Source of the DNA: Hyphomonadaceae bacterium
GTDB taxonomy: Bacteria > Pseudomonadota > Alphaproteobacteria > Caulobacterales > Maricaulaceae
Assembly: GCA_014324115.1 (NCBI GenBank)
Contig: JACOMS010000001.1
Location: forward strand, 23,089-87,088
Reading direction: 5' to 3'
DNA length: 64,000 nt
The position numbers and the translations under genes were made by a program. Positions 29,501 to 38,337 of the stretch are shown one piece after another. The notes beneath the pieces are model-generated. The model saw only the letters and a list, made by a program, of their open reading frames with translations. It was not told where the DNA came from and did no database searches. How positions within the stretch are numbered: position 1 is the first letter of the stretch; each line of letters begins with the position of its first letter.

Positions 29501-32180
29501 ACGGACGCCAACCTGCCCCGCCGGCTTTAGTAGAAATGCCGACTTGTCAGGAGAATTGTCAGATATAAATGATCCGAAGGTGGTCTGCACAATCAGGGCA
29601 CCCGGGGGTGTGCTGACTGGAACAACGGAGCTTAGGTATATTGAGGGTGTTGTTTATGAGCTGGACGGCCGTGTTGACGTGGGCGCAGCGGATGCCGATA
29701 GCGCTACTTGCGCAGGCGTGACGTCGGCCAGGCTGGTTATCCGGCCCGGTGTCACGGTTGTGGCTGATCAAAGGCGGGACCTTCTGGTCGTGAACCGCTG
29801 TCACCGGATTGAAGCTGTGGGAACGCAGGACCGTCCGATCCGCTTCTGGTCGAACGGGTCCGACACATGGGGCGGTATTGTTATCCTGGGTAATGCCGGG
29901 ATCGGTGTCTGTAATGTTGAGGATGCAACCCCTGGAACTGCCGGATGTCAGAATGCTGTCAGTGGCGTAACCGCAGCCGCAGGGGGAGCGTTGTGGTATG
30001 GCGGTGCCGGTGAGATGTCCAACAGCGGGATGCTTCAGTATGTGACCGTAAGCGGGGCCACGGGTCGTTTCGATAGGCGTAACGAGCAAGACGAGGCTGT
30101 TTCCTTCACCCCGGGCGGCGTTATATTCGCCGGTGTCGGTAACGGTACGACGGTGGACCGCATGCAGGTTGAACTCGAATGGAGTGGCGATAACGCCTCC
30201 AACGTCGCGGGTATGACGCTCCTCGGTGGGAATGTAAACATGAGTCGCGTTGTTCTCGCGGGGACCAGCAGTTCATACGAATACCTTGACGCAGAGGACA
30301 ACATGACTAGAACTGGTGCATATCTGGACATACGCAACGGTTACAGTGGTCGGATTCAGCGTCTGTTGATTGACGGGAGGGGCTCTTCGCAGGGCCAGTC
30401 CATCAGGGTCAACGCTTCCAATCCTGTCATCCGTAACTTCACCTTGGTGGAAGACGCCCGTGACAATACTCGCTGGATTGGTGGGGTAGGTACGTACCGG
30501 GACGGTGTTGTGATCAACACCTCCACGGATGGTGGCGACGCTTGTGTGGGGGGACCGGAAGAAGCCACGCTTGTCATCAGCTCCGTGCATTTTTACTGCA
30601 ATAATATGACTCCGCCAAGTATACTGACTGAGCGAGATGTGACTACTGGTATTGCTAACGGCGTCAATGGTAATGTTGTTAGTAGCACCATTCCGGACTT
30701 TGTAGACCCCCCCTCTCCGTACGCGGTATTCCTCCCGGTTCCGGAGACCATCAGTGTTTCCGCTGGTCGTTACCCTGGTGCTTTCAATCCGGACACGGAA
30801 ACGCTGACCGGGAACTGGACGACCGGTTGGGTGCGGTCATCGGGGACGAATTATCTGTCGCCGCGGATTGAGTGCCCGATGGGTACCAGTGAAGCCCCTT
30901 ATGATATTTTCGACCACAATGTCTGTGTGGTCAGCGCTACTTCCGTCCGTTCTAATTCTGGAGTCAACGAAATCAGCGACGCGGATGCTCTTGTGCGACT
31001 GACCCGCGGTAATCTGTACCGTCTTGACGGTCGTGTCGACATCGGTGTTGATGGCGGCGATACAGCTGAGCTTGTCATCGAACCGGGTGTTACAGTCTTC
31101 GGTCGCAACAATACGGATTACCTTGTGGTGAATGGCGGCTCTACAATCACAGCCAATGGTACGGCAGCCAACCCGATCATCTTTACGTCTGAAGAGGACG
31201 TCACAGGTGCCCGGGGTGGTCGCGATACGGCCGCCGGTGACTGGGGCGGTCTGGTCATTCTGGGCTCTGCGCCCATCACCAACTGTGATCTTGATGGCGT
31301 AACTCCCCGCACTGTCGGCTGCCAAAGCAGTATCTATGCGTCTGGTTACGGCGGCGGTGACGTTGACGACGATTCGGGTTCCTTAAGCTATGTCCAGGTC
31401 AGGTATGCCGGTTTTGGACCTTTCGACAGCGGTATCACCTTGGCCGGTGTCGGTAGGGGTACGACGGTTAAGAGCGTTCAGGTTCACAACACCGAAGGGA
31501 ACGGTATCCGCTACCTTGGCGGTACAGTGGACCCGGAGCGGATTGTTTTAACCGGTAATACCGGCCGGCAGCTTCACATTGACGGTGGTTATCTGGGCGG
31601 TATTCAACGCCTTGTCGGTGTTCAGAACGGGGTCGGGGTCGGCGGTATAGAGGTCGGCGGCAATCTCTCCAATCCGTATATCGCTAACTTCACTCTCGTC
31701 GGTACGGGCGACGAAGGTCCCGGTATCCGCGTGCGCGATGGTGCAATCGGAACCTGGCTGAATGGTGTTGTCACCAGTGATGGCGCCTGCCTTGACTATC
31801 AGCCGACAGCCGGTGACGGTATTGAGGGCCTTGAATCGAGGTCTGATCCGGAGTTCTGGTCTGTGCTGTTTGACTGTGCAGGCGGGCTGTTGACGCCGGG
31901 CAGTGACAGAACAACGGCTCTGGCCGCTGTTAATTCCGCCAGTGCCAATAATGAGACCGAGGAGGCCAACACCCTTGTCAACGGGTTTTTCAGAGGCAGG
32001 GCCGAGAGGGGAGTTCGTGCAACTCCGATTCCGCTTCCTCCCCCGCCTGCAAACGCTCCTGCTTCTCCTCCTGACGCAGCTTTGGAGGGAGGACTTGACT
32101 ACATCGGTGCTGTCGAGAATGCCTCTGATACCTGGTGGCAGGGATGGACGTATGGTCTGGAAAATTCAGACTCTGAATAA
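26511..32180 (+). CDS. very large repetitive lipoprotein: nine Ig/HYR-like repeats plus two beta-helix-like regions
   Basis: Lipobox LALAAC; poly-Pro linker; nine repeats ending CTATATDAAGNxGTATLTISVA; C-terminal RLVIRPGVTVV..DTWGGIVILGNA and ELVIEPGVTVF..GDWGGLVILGSAPI blocks; ends DYIGAVENASDTWWQGWTYGLE. Confidence 0.85.
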   Translation: MKKVIRNIMAASVAGLALAACSDSDDDVVTPPPPPPPPPADTAMPAVSFSPATLTVDSGGTGSSTLAATDNVGVTTGPTVTCDQGTFADDTYTAPVVSADTMATCTATASDAANNEGTGTLTISITREMTAPVVAFSPDALVDVASGATVELTVTAMDDVDGDLVPEVTCKYGSFDSDNNTYTAPVLSADTDDVTCTATATDAAGNAGTATITISVAAETEPPVITFTPATLDVASGATGMSTLAATDNLDDTVAPEVTCDAGSFADNTYTAPVVSVDTEATCTAMATDAAGNEGEAELTISVAREMTAPEVAFEPNSVPVQSGETVSVTLTATDDVDGTVVPTVTCTNGSFDVDAGTYTAPDLSAVTTATCTATATDAAGNESAAATLSVIIAAETTPPVITFSRDTLGSVASGATAALTVTATDNVDGELVPVVTCDAGSFNLETNTYTAPVVSVDTEVTCTATATDAVGNEGTGTLTFTVAAETTQPVVTFEEPVLVLASGGTDVSVVTVTDNVDGMIVPVVTCDGGGSFNVETNTYTAPDLSADSTLTCTATATDAAGNAGTATLRITVARELVRPVVSFAPATLEVASGATATSILAVQDNVSIVPGSAAVTCDRGRVERSDFSPDPDNDNPDVEAYVATITYSAPVLSADAMATCTATVSDGAGNTGTGTLAISIARETEPPTVTFSPDTLTVDSGGAVVSTLTAMDNLDSVVVPVVTCTDGGSFANGTYTAPLVNADTEVTCTATATDAAGNEGTATLTVSVARETMPPVITFSPDLLEVLSGMTVENVTVTARDPDGTEDGDKGVVETGAGRLTVECDQEGFLNTNTNTYTAPVVNAPTTATCTATVTDLAGNEGTATLTVLITLTSPPTPPTPPSPDSYVRNISPDPVYFFVRGSVVSSGFYDELRPGQTLTPVQVSASRDDLVLIRGADGAVAPPQVECTNGGRFRGTTFIAPRVTETTYSVCTATTPAIGGVSREATLVFEITPAPRTPTCPAGFSRNADLSGELSDINDPKVVCTIRAPGGVLTGTTELRYIEGVVYELDGRVDVGAADADSATCAGVTSARLVIRPGVTVVADQRRDLLVVNRCHRIEAVGTQDRPIRFWSNGSDTWGGIVILGNAGIGVCNVEDATPGTAGCQNAVSGVTAAAGGALWYGGAGEMSNSGMLQYVTVSGATGRFDRRNEQDEAVSFTPGGVIFAGVGNGTTVDRMQVELEWSGDNASNVAGMTLLGGNVNMSRVVLAGTSSSYEYLDAEDNMTRTGAYLDIRNGYSGRIQRLLIDGRGSSQGQSIRVNASNPVIRNFTLVEDARDNTRWIGGVGTYRDGVVINTSTDGGDACVGGPEEATLVISSVHFYCNNMTPPSILTERDVTTGIANGVNGNVVSSTIPDFVDPPSPYAVFLPVPETISVSAGRYPGAFNPDTETLTGNWTTGWVRSSGTNYLSPRIECPMGTSEAPYDIFDHNVCVVSATSVRSNSGVNEISDADALVRLTRGNLYRLDGRVDIGVDGGDTAELVIEPGVTVFGRNNTDYLVVNGGSTITANGTAANPIIFTSEEDVTGARGGRDTAAGDWGGLVILGSAPITNCDLDGVTPRTVGCQSSIYASGYGGGDVDDDSGSLSYVQVRYAGFGPFDSGITLAGVGRGTTVKSVQVHNTEGNGIRYLGGTVDPERIVLTGNTGRQLHIDGGYLGGIQRLVGVQNGVGVGGIEVGGNLSNPYIANFTLVGTGDEGPGIRVRDGAIGTWLNGVVTSDGACLDYQPTAGDGIEGLESRSDPEFWSVLFDCAGGLLTPGSDRTTALAAVNSASANNETEEANTLVNGFFRGRAERGVRATPIPLPPPPANAPASPPDAALEGGLDYIGAVENASDTWWQGWTYGLENSDSE

Positions 32181-32201
32181 CCCTGATCACATCAACACAC
32201 G

Positions 32202-32235
32202 CAGGGCCGCGCAAACTGCGCGGCCCTGTCGTTTT
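32202..32235 (+). terminator. Rho-independent terminator
   Basis: CAGGGCCGCGCA-AAC-TGCGCGGCCCTG perfect 12-bp stem followed by TCGTTTT. Confidence 0.85.
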
Positions 32236-32725
32236 AGCTCCTACAAATCTGAATAAAACGTCGCCCCGTATCAGCCTCGACAGGGCATCGGCCCCGGCAG
32301 GCCGACCGGAGGAAGACCGGGTACACAGCAACCCCTCCCTCCAAACGGGACATAAACGGTCGTTTTCCGAACAAAAACCCAAACACAGGCCCCGATGCGG
32401 AACGTTGAGGATATATGCTGCGTGCCCGGCGTGGGTGTCTGCAGCCCGCGCACCGGTTGTCCGGACAAGGCCGGAACCCGCCGCGTCATCCCGTTGCCTC
32501 ATCCCCTTGCGTTCGGGGCCTCACCCAAGGGCACGTGTGAATTCCCGTATGTATGTTTTGTGACAAAAAAGACCCATTTTCGTCATGAAAAAATCAGAAT
32601 TCCGACATCCAAAAATAAAAATTCTGTCACAACTCTCTGTCACAAGAACGGCCAAATCAGGCGGGAAAGACGAGCCCCTCGTCCTGTTCGCCAAAACAGA
32701 TCGTTCCTGTTGATGGAGGAAACCC

Positions 32726-34717
32726 GTGAGACCAACTCTCCGCCACATGGCGTCAGCATCAGCTGTCGGCCTGGCCTTGGCCGCCTGCAGCCAGGGCAGT
32801 GAAATCATATCACCGGGTCTGACCGAAGTTACACGGGATACGATCCGCCCCGCAGTGAGCTTCAGTCCGGCGGTTATTACCGTAAATTCGGCCTCCACGG
32901 GTGTATCAACACTTACCGCGACGGATAATGTGGGTGTCACGGGCGGGCCTGACGTGACATGCACGCGGGGGTCTTTTGCGGGCAACACCTACACCGCCCC
33001 CGCAGTCAGTGTTAATACGGATATTGTGTGCACCGCGACGGCAACTGACGCGGCCGGGAATGCAGGCAGCGCCACACTCACGGTGTCCATCATCGCCCCG
33101 GACGAAACGGCCCCTGTTGTATCCTTCAATCCTGTGTCACTCACCCTGCCGTCCGGCGACACCGGAATGTCACAGGTTTCGGCAACCGACGCCGTTGACG
33201 GTGCGGTGACGCCGACCGTGTCCTGCACCAATGGCGGCAGCTATAACGTCGGTACAGGTGTGTTTACGGCGCCGACGGTCCCTGACAGCACAACCAGTGT
33301 GTGTACCGCGACAGCCACAGATTCAGAAGGCAACTCCGGTTCAGGTACGCTGACGGTCAACATCACATCCGCCACGGCGGCATCCTGCCCCGGGGATGGT
33401 GCGGGCTCTGCACTGGGTGAGCAGACACTCTGCAGTGTGCCACTCGGCAACCTTTCGGAATTCAGGGGTGTTTTGACCCAATCGGCAACGATTCCCTTTG
33501 TGGAGGGTGTTGTCTATGAATTGAGCGGTCGTCTTGACGTCGGCCGGGATGGCGGCAGTACCTGCGCGGATGTGACACCGGTTGTGCTGACCATAGAGCC
33601 CGGTGTCACGATTGCCGGTGATGCGGGCTCGGACTATCTGGTTGTCAACCGCTGTCACCGGATTGAAGCTTCGGGGACGCGGGAGGCTCCGATCATGTTC
33701 ACCAGCCGGAATGACATTGCCGGGGCCGGTGCACGCGAAAACGCCATCGGTGAATGGGGCGGTGTTGTTATTCTCGGCAATGCCCCGATTAATCGCTGTA
33801 ATGTTCCGGGTCGAACCGGCGGAACAACCGGATGTGAAAACATCATTGAAGGCGTGACTGAGCCGGATGCGCTGTATGGCGGTGCCGACGGGAATTCCAA
33901 TAGCGGGACCCTTCGATATGTGACTGTGCGCCATGCCGGTAATGAAGTTGCAACAGACGTTGAGCTGAACGGCATCACCTTCGGTGGTGTCGGTGACGGC
34001 ACAACGGTTGCGTACATTCAGGTTCACAACAGTTCTGACGATGGTATGGAATTCTTCGGTGGGACTGTAGACGCGCGTTACGTCGTTCTTACAGGTAACG
34101 ACGACGAGCAACTGGACACAGACAGCGGTTATCAGGGCAGCATTCAATATGTTATCGGTCTTCAGCGCGGCGGCGACACGTCTGACAACAGTATTGAGGC
34201 CAGTTCTGTTGCACCGGGCGTAACACCGGCGTCCGATGCGACCATTGCCAACTTCACGCTCATCGGTGCGGGCAACACGGACAGTCACGGTATCCGCGTC
34301 AACTCGGGCACAATCGGAACATACCTGAATGGTGTGTTGACTGACGGAAATGCCTGTCTTGACTATGAGGACGACGCCGGGGACGGTATTGAGGGCTTCA
34401 CGGCGGGGTCTGATCCGGCATTCCGGTCTGTGCTGTTTGACTGTGCAGGCGGGGTTTTGACAACAGATACGGATGATGACGCTGATCCGGTAACCGGCCA
34501 GGCCGCCGTTGACGCCGATGCAAACAATGTGACTGACGTAGACAACACGCTTGACGGGTTCGTCAACGGCACGGTCGAGGCTGCCGTGATTGCCGCCGCG
34601 GTTCCCCAAGGCAACACCTTCCTTGAGAGTGTTGATTACATCGGTGCTGTCAGGGATGCGTCCGATACCTGGTGGCAGGGCTGGACATGCGGTCTGGAAA
34701 CCTCCGATCCCTGTTGA
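32726..34717 (+). CDS. repetitive lipoprotein paralogue: two Ig/HYR-like repeats plus one beta-helix-like domain
   Basis: GTG start; lipobox LALAAC; repeats as in the 1889-aa protein; LTIEPGVTIAGDAGSDYLVVNRCHRIEASGTREAPIMFTS..GEWGGVVILGNAPINRC; ends DYIGAVRDASDTWWQGWTCGLETSDPC. Confidence 0.87.
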   Translation: MRPTLRHMASASAVGLALAACSQGSEIISPGLTEVTRDTIRPAVSFSPAVITVNSASTGVSTLTATDNVGVTGGPDVTCTRGSFAGNTYTAPAVSVNTDIVCTATATDAAGNAGSATLTVSIIAPDETAPVVSFNPVSLTLPSGDTGMSQVSATDAVDGAVTPTVSCTNGGSYNVGTGVFTAPTVPDSTTSVCTATATDSEGNSGSGTLTVNITSATAASCPGDGAGSALGEQTLCSVPLGNLSEFRGVLTQSATIPFVEGVVYELSGRLDVGRDGGSTCADVTPVVLTIEPGVTIAGDAGSDYLVVNRCHRIEASGTREAPIMFTSRNDIAGAGARENAIGEWGGVVILGNAPINRCNVPGRTGGTTGCENIIEGVTEPDALYGGADGNSNSGTLRYVTVRHAGNEVATDVELNGITFGGVGDGTTVAYIQVHNSSDDGMEFFGGTVDARYVVLTGNDDEQLDTDSGYQGSIQYVIGLQRGGDTSDNSIEASSVAPGVTPASDATIANFTLIGAGNTDSHGIRVNSGTIGTYLNGVLTDGNACLDYEDDAGDGIEGFTAGSDPAFRSVLFDCAGGVLTTDTDDDADPVTGQAAVDADANNVTDVDNTLDGFVNGTVEAAVIAAAVPQGNTFLESVDYIGAVRDASDTWWQGWTCGLETSDPC

Positions 34718-34803
34718 TCACATATGACTGGAGCGGGCCGCGCACGGGTGCGACCCCGTCGTTTCAAATCCTGTCGGCACAGACATGACCCGGGGTTTTA
34801 TCC

Positions 34804-37395
34804 ATGAACAACAGCACATCACTCAAAACATCATTCAGGGCCGCATTGGCTGTGTCGGTCGCCGTTTCGGGTTTGGGCACGGGGGCTCAGGCACAGGACG
34901 GCGCAGCAGCAATCCCCGGGGATGAGGTCATTGCCACCGGCCGTTTCATTCCCGATCCACAGCGTGCGACATCACAGATTGCCTCCTTTCTGCGTCCGGA
35001 AGATCTGGTCAGACAGGGTGACGCAAATGCCGCTCTGGCCCTGACCCGTGTGAGCGGTCTGAGTGTCATCGGTGGACGTTTTGCCTATGTCCGCGGTTTG
35101 GGGGATCGCTATTCATCCGCCCTGCTGAACGGCTCGCCGTTGCCCAGTCCGCAACCCCTGCGCCGGACAGTGCCGCTGGATCTGTTCCCGTCCGCCATTC
35201 TGAACAACATAACGGTTCAGAAAACTTTCTCACCCGACTACCCGGGTGAATTCGGTGGCGGTATCATTGATCTGCGCACGCTGAAGTCACCTCCGGAAGA
35301 CTTTTTGAAATTCAGGATTGGAACGGGTGTAAATACCGAAACCACAGGGAAGCAGAGCATTTTCGTCCGCGGCGGTGATCATGACACAACGGGGTTTGAC
35401 GACGGTACCCGTGACATCCCCGCTCCGCTTCTGGCTGTATTGGAAGCGGGTCAGGCGCTCAATGTACAAACGGATTTCGACAGGGAAGTTATCGGTGAGT
35501 TTCTGGCTGATCCGAACCTTATGGTCATTCAGTCGGATGACGACACACGGCCGGACCTGGATATTTCGGTTGATGCGGGTAAAATTATCCCTACCCGTTT
35601 TGGAGACATAGGTTTTGTCGGAACCGTCGGTTTTGAAAACGGCTGGTCCACGAAACAAAAGATCCGGCAGAAACAGGCCAACGGCCGGGTCGTGGGCGCC
35701 TTGGATACACTGGAATCGACGTTTGAGACGACATTGAACGCGCTGGCGTCAACTTCGGTCACGTTTGACTCCGGTGAATCTGTCCAGGGGACGGTCTTTT
35801 ATGTTCACGACACATCAAAGGAAGCCCAGATTGATGAAGGCCGCAGCGTTAATGAAGAAATTCTCGTCGAGAAAAACGGGTACTATGAAAGAGAGCTCTT
35901 TTTCGCGCAACTCAACGGTGAGCATTTCTTCGGTGATCTGACAGCAAACTGGCGCGGCGCCTATTCTGTCGCGACACGCGACGCCCCGTTCGAGAGAGAA
36001 TTTGAACGGGAAAGGAATGACGCCTCGGGACAATTCCTGTTCCCGGGTGATAATGCGCACCGAATCAGGTTTACCGAAGTTGAAGATGAGGTCCGTAGCG
36101 GCGGGATAGACTTCAATTACTTCACACTGCTGCGCGGATCGTGGGAAACCGACTTTTCCATTGGTGTGGATTATGCCGGGACGGACCGCGAGTTTGCTGT
36201 CCTGAATCTGAAGTATGACGCCCTGACCCAACTGGATCCTCATATTGCGGCGACCCGCGTTGATGTCCTCTTTGATGCTGCAACCATCGGTCCCCTGTTT
36301 CAAATTCAGGAAGAACAGATCAGAACCACCGATAACTATAGCGGCGAGCTCAATGTCCTGGGGGTTTACGGCAAGGTCGACATTGAGTTCTCCCCGACTG
36401 TCCGGGCCGATGTCGGTGTACGTTACGAGGAATCCAGACTGGATGTGATCGCTTTTGACCGGTTCAGCCGGACGAACGCGCAGGGGCTTGGCCGGGCCTC
36501 ACTGGAGAATGATTACCTTCTGCCTTCAGCATCGTTTACGTGGAATTTCATGCCTGATACACAGCTGCGCCTGGGCTATTCGAACACGATTACACGTCCC
36601 CAGTTCCGTGAGCTTGCCCTGTCACGGTTTCTGGATCCGGAAAATGATCGTCTCTATAACGGGAACCCCAATCTGGTGGATTCCGGGTTCACGAATCTGG
36701 ATGCACGTATTGAGCATTATTTCGGGCGCGACCAGTTTTTTGCCTTTGCCGGTTTTTACAAGGACATTGAAAACCCGATTGAGGAATCAACATTTGAAAC
36801 GTCCGCGAACAATTTCGAAACCTCCTTTATTAACGCGCCCGCTGCCGTGCTGTCCGGTTTTGAAGCCGAGTTCAGAACGAATTTTGACATGCCGTTCGGC
36901 GGAGAGTTTTTCGACGTGCGCGACTGGTTCTTCACCGTAAACTATACCTATACGGATGCAACCGTGAAGGCGGGGCCAGATGACACAATCACTGATGCAC
37001 GCGGCAAGCGTACGCCTGCGAATCTGTTTGGTATTGACGGTCAGCCCCTGCAGGGCACCCCTGAAAATATCGCGAACGGCCAGTTCGGCTGGGAGACAGA
37101 CAATGAGCAGTTTACAATACTCGCAGGTTGGGTGGATGATCGCGTGTCTCGCCGGGGTATACGCGGCAGCAGCGCTGTTCCGGACGTGATTGAAAGTCCG
37201 GGCGTGCAACTGGATCTGGTTTATCGCCGTAAATTCAGGCTGCACAACCGGCGCTTCAGTTTGGGGTTGAGTGCCAGAAACTTTTTGAATATGGATTTTG
37301 AAGAGTTTCAGACGAGTGAAGAGGCGGGCCGCACCGAGTTTAATACCTACAGGCGCGGCGTGTCTTTCTCGGTTTCCCTGTCAACCGGGTTGTGA
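34804..37395 (+). CDS. TonB-dependent outer-membrane receptor
   Basis: Signal peptide; plug FAYVRGLGDRYSSALLNGSPLPSPQPLRRTVPLDLFPSAILNNITVQKTFSPDYPGEFGGGIIDLRT; C-terminal strand ending VSFSVSLSTGL. Confidence 0.92.
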   Translation: MNNSTSLKTSFRAALAVSVAVSGLGTGAQAQDGAAAIPGDEVIATGRFIPDPQRATSQIASFLRPEDLVRQGDANAALALTRVSGLSVIGGRFAYVRGLGDRYSSALLNGSPLPSPQPLRRTVPLDLFPSAILNNITVQKTFSPDYPGEFGGGIIDLRTLKSPPEDFLKFRIGTGVNTETTGKQSIFVRGGDHDTTGFDDGTRDIPAPLLAVLEAGQALNVQTDFDREVIGEFLADPNLMVIQSDDDTRPDLDISVDAGKIIPTRFGDIGFVGTVGFENGWSTKQKIRQKQANGRVVGALDTLESTFETTLNALASTSVTFDSGESVQGTVFYVHDTSKEAQIDEGRSVNEEILVEKNGYYERELFFAQLNGEHFFGDLTANWRGAYSVATRDAPFEREFERERNDASGQFLFPGDNAHRIRFTEVEDEVRSGGIDFNYFTLLRGSWETDFSIGVDYAGTDREFAVLNLKYDALTQLDPHIAATRVDVLFDAATIGPLFQIQEEQIRTTDNYSGELNVLGVYGKVDIEFSPTVRADVGVRYEESRLDVIAFDRFSRTNAQGLGRASLENDYLLPSASFTWNFMPDTQLRLGYSNTITRPQFRELALSRFLDPENDRLYNGNPNLVDSGFTNLDARIEHYFGRDQFFAFAGFYKDIENPIEESTFETSANNFETSFINAPAAVLSGFEAEFRTNFDMPFGGEFFDVRDWFFTVNYTYTDATVKAGPDDTITDARGKRTPANLFGIDGQPLQGTPENIANGQFGWETDNEQFTILAGWVDDRVSRRGIRGSSAVPDVIESPGVQLDLVYRRKFRLHNRRFSLGLSARNFLNMDFEEFQTSEEAGRTEFNTYRRGVSFSVSLSTGL

Positions 37396-37497
37396 TACGC
37401 CTTTGTGACAAATGGGAAAGGTTGGAAATTCGGTCTTTCTCTTTTTGCGTGGCCTGTGTTACACGGCGAAAAATATATAATGTGAGCCAGGAAATCC

Positions 37498-38337
37498 ATG
37501 AACAGGCGTGTCAACATTCCCGTAATCCCTTATGCACTGACGGTCGTGCAGGCAGTCGCGCTGTTTGCACTTGGATTTTTTATATTTCGCAGCGTTGTCG
37601 GGGCCATATCGCCTGACAGTCTCTGGCAGGATGTGCAGATCCGGCAGGTGAACCAGACGGGTTCCCGGCCGGGGCAGGACAGCCGACCGGAAGCATTTGA
37701 ACATGATCCGTTTCACCGCGAGGAGGTGGTTGCTGTCGCTGAGGATGCACAACCCGAGGCAAATGCACCGGAAACGACACTCAACCTTAAACTTACAGGT
37801 CGCCGATCTGTAAATGGAAGAGGAACAGCCGTTATCCGGACACCCGACGGCACGGAAAAAACCTATGTGACCGGTGACGAAATCCTCAACGGTGTCAGGT
37901 TGAGGTCCGTGTTTCCGGCCTATGTAGTATTGTCCCGTGCCGACGGTACGTCTGAACGTCTGACATTTGCCGAAAATGATCGCCAGTCGGTCATCCGGAC
38001 GATCGAAAGACCGGCCCCCCAGCTCCAGCAGACCTCCCGCCCGTCCGCCCCGGATACACAGGTGGAGGCGTCTTTGCTGGATTTTCTGAATGAGGCCGGT
38101 TTGCGTCGAAAAGTGACCGACGGCAGAGTCGAAGGGTATGAAATTACCAGGGAATTGGAAAAGTTCAAAGCCACGGGGTTGAATTCCGGCGACATACTCA
38201 CACATATTAACGGCACGGATTTGCGCCAGGGTATCCCGGATTTTGCTGCGATGTCCGGGGTCGGTGCGGATGCAGGGTCCATGTCTGTCCAGTTAATCCG
38301 GAACGGTCAATCTCAAACACTTGAAGTTGGATTATGA
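37498..38337 (+). CDS. gspC: type II secretion system protein GspC (PDZ)
   Basis: N-terminal TM, homology region and C-terminal PDZ-like (TGLNSGDILTHINGTDLRQG); first gene of gsp operon. Confidence 0.88.
   Translation: MNRRVNIPVIPYALTVVQAVALFALGFFIFRSVVGAISPDSLWQDVQIRQVNQTGSRPGQDSRPEAFEHDPFHREEVVAVAEDAQPEANAPETTLNLKLTGRRSVNGRGTAVIRTPDGTEKTYVTGDEILNGVRLRSVFPAYVVLSRADGTSERLTFAENDRQSVIRTIERPAPQLQQTSRPSAPDTQVEASLLDFLNEAGLRRKVTDGRVEGYEITRELEKFKATGLNSGDILTHINGTDLRQGIPDFAAMSGVGADAGSMSVQLIRNGQSQTLEVGL

Noticed and set aside
32624-32643. Canonical Pho box
   Set aside because: CTGTCAC copies are 13 bp apart rather than 11, so reported only as a loose motif
33341-34609. 422-aa minus-strand ORF opposite lipoprotein 2
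   Set aside because: Antisense shadow with no recognisable motif
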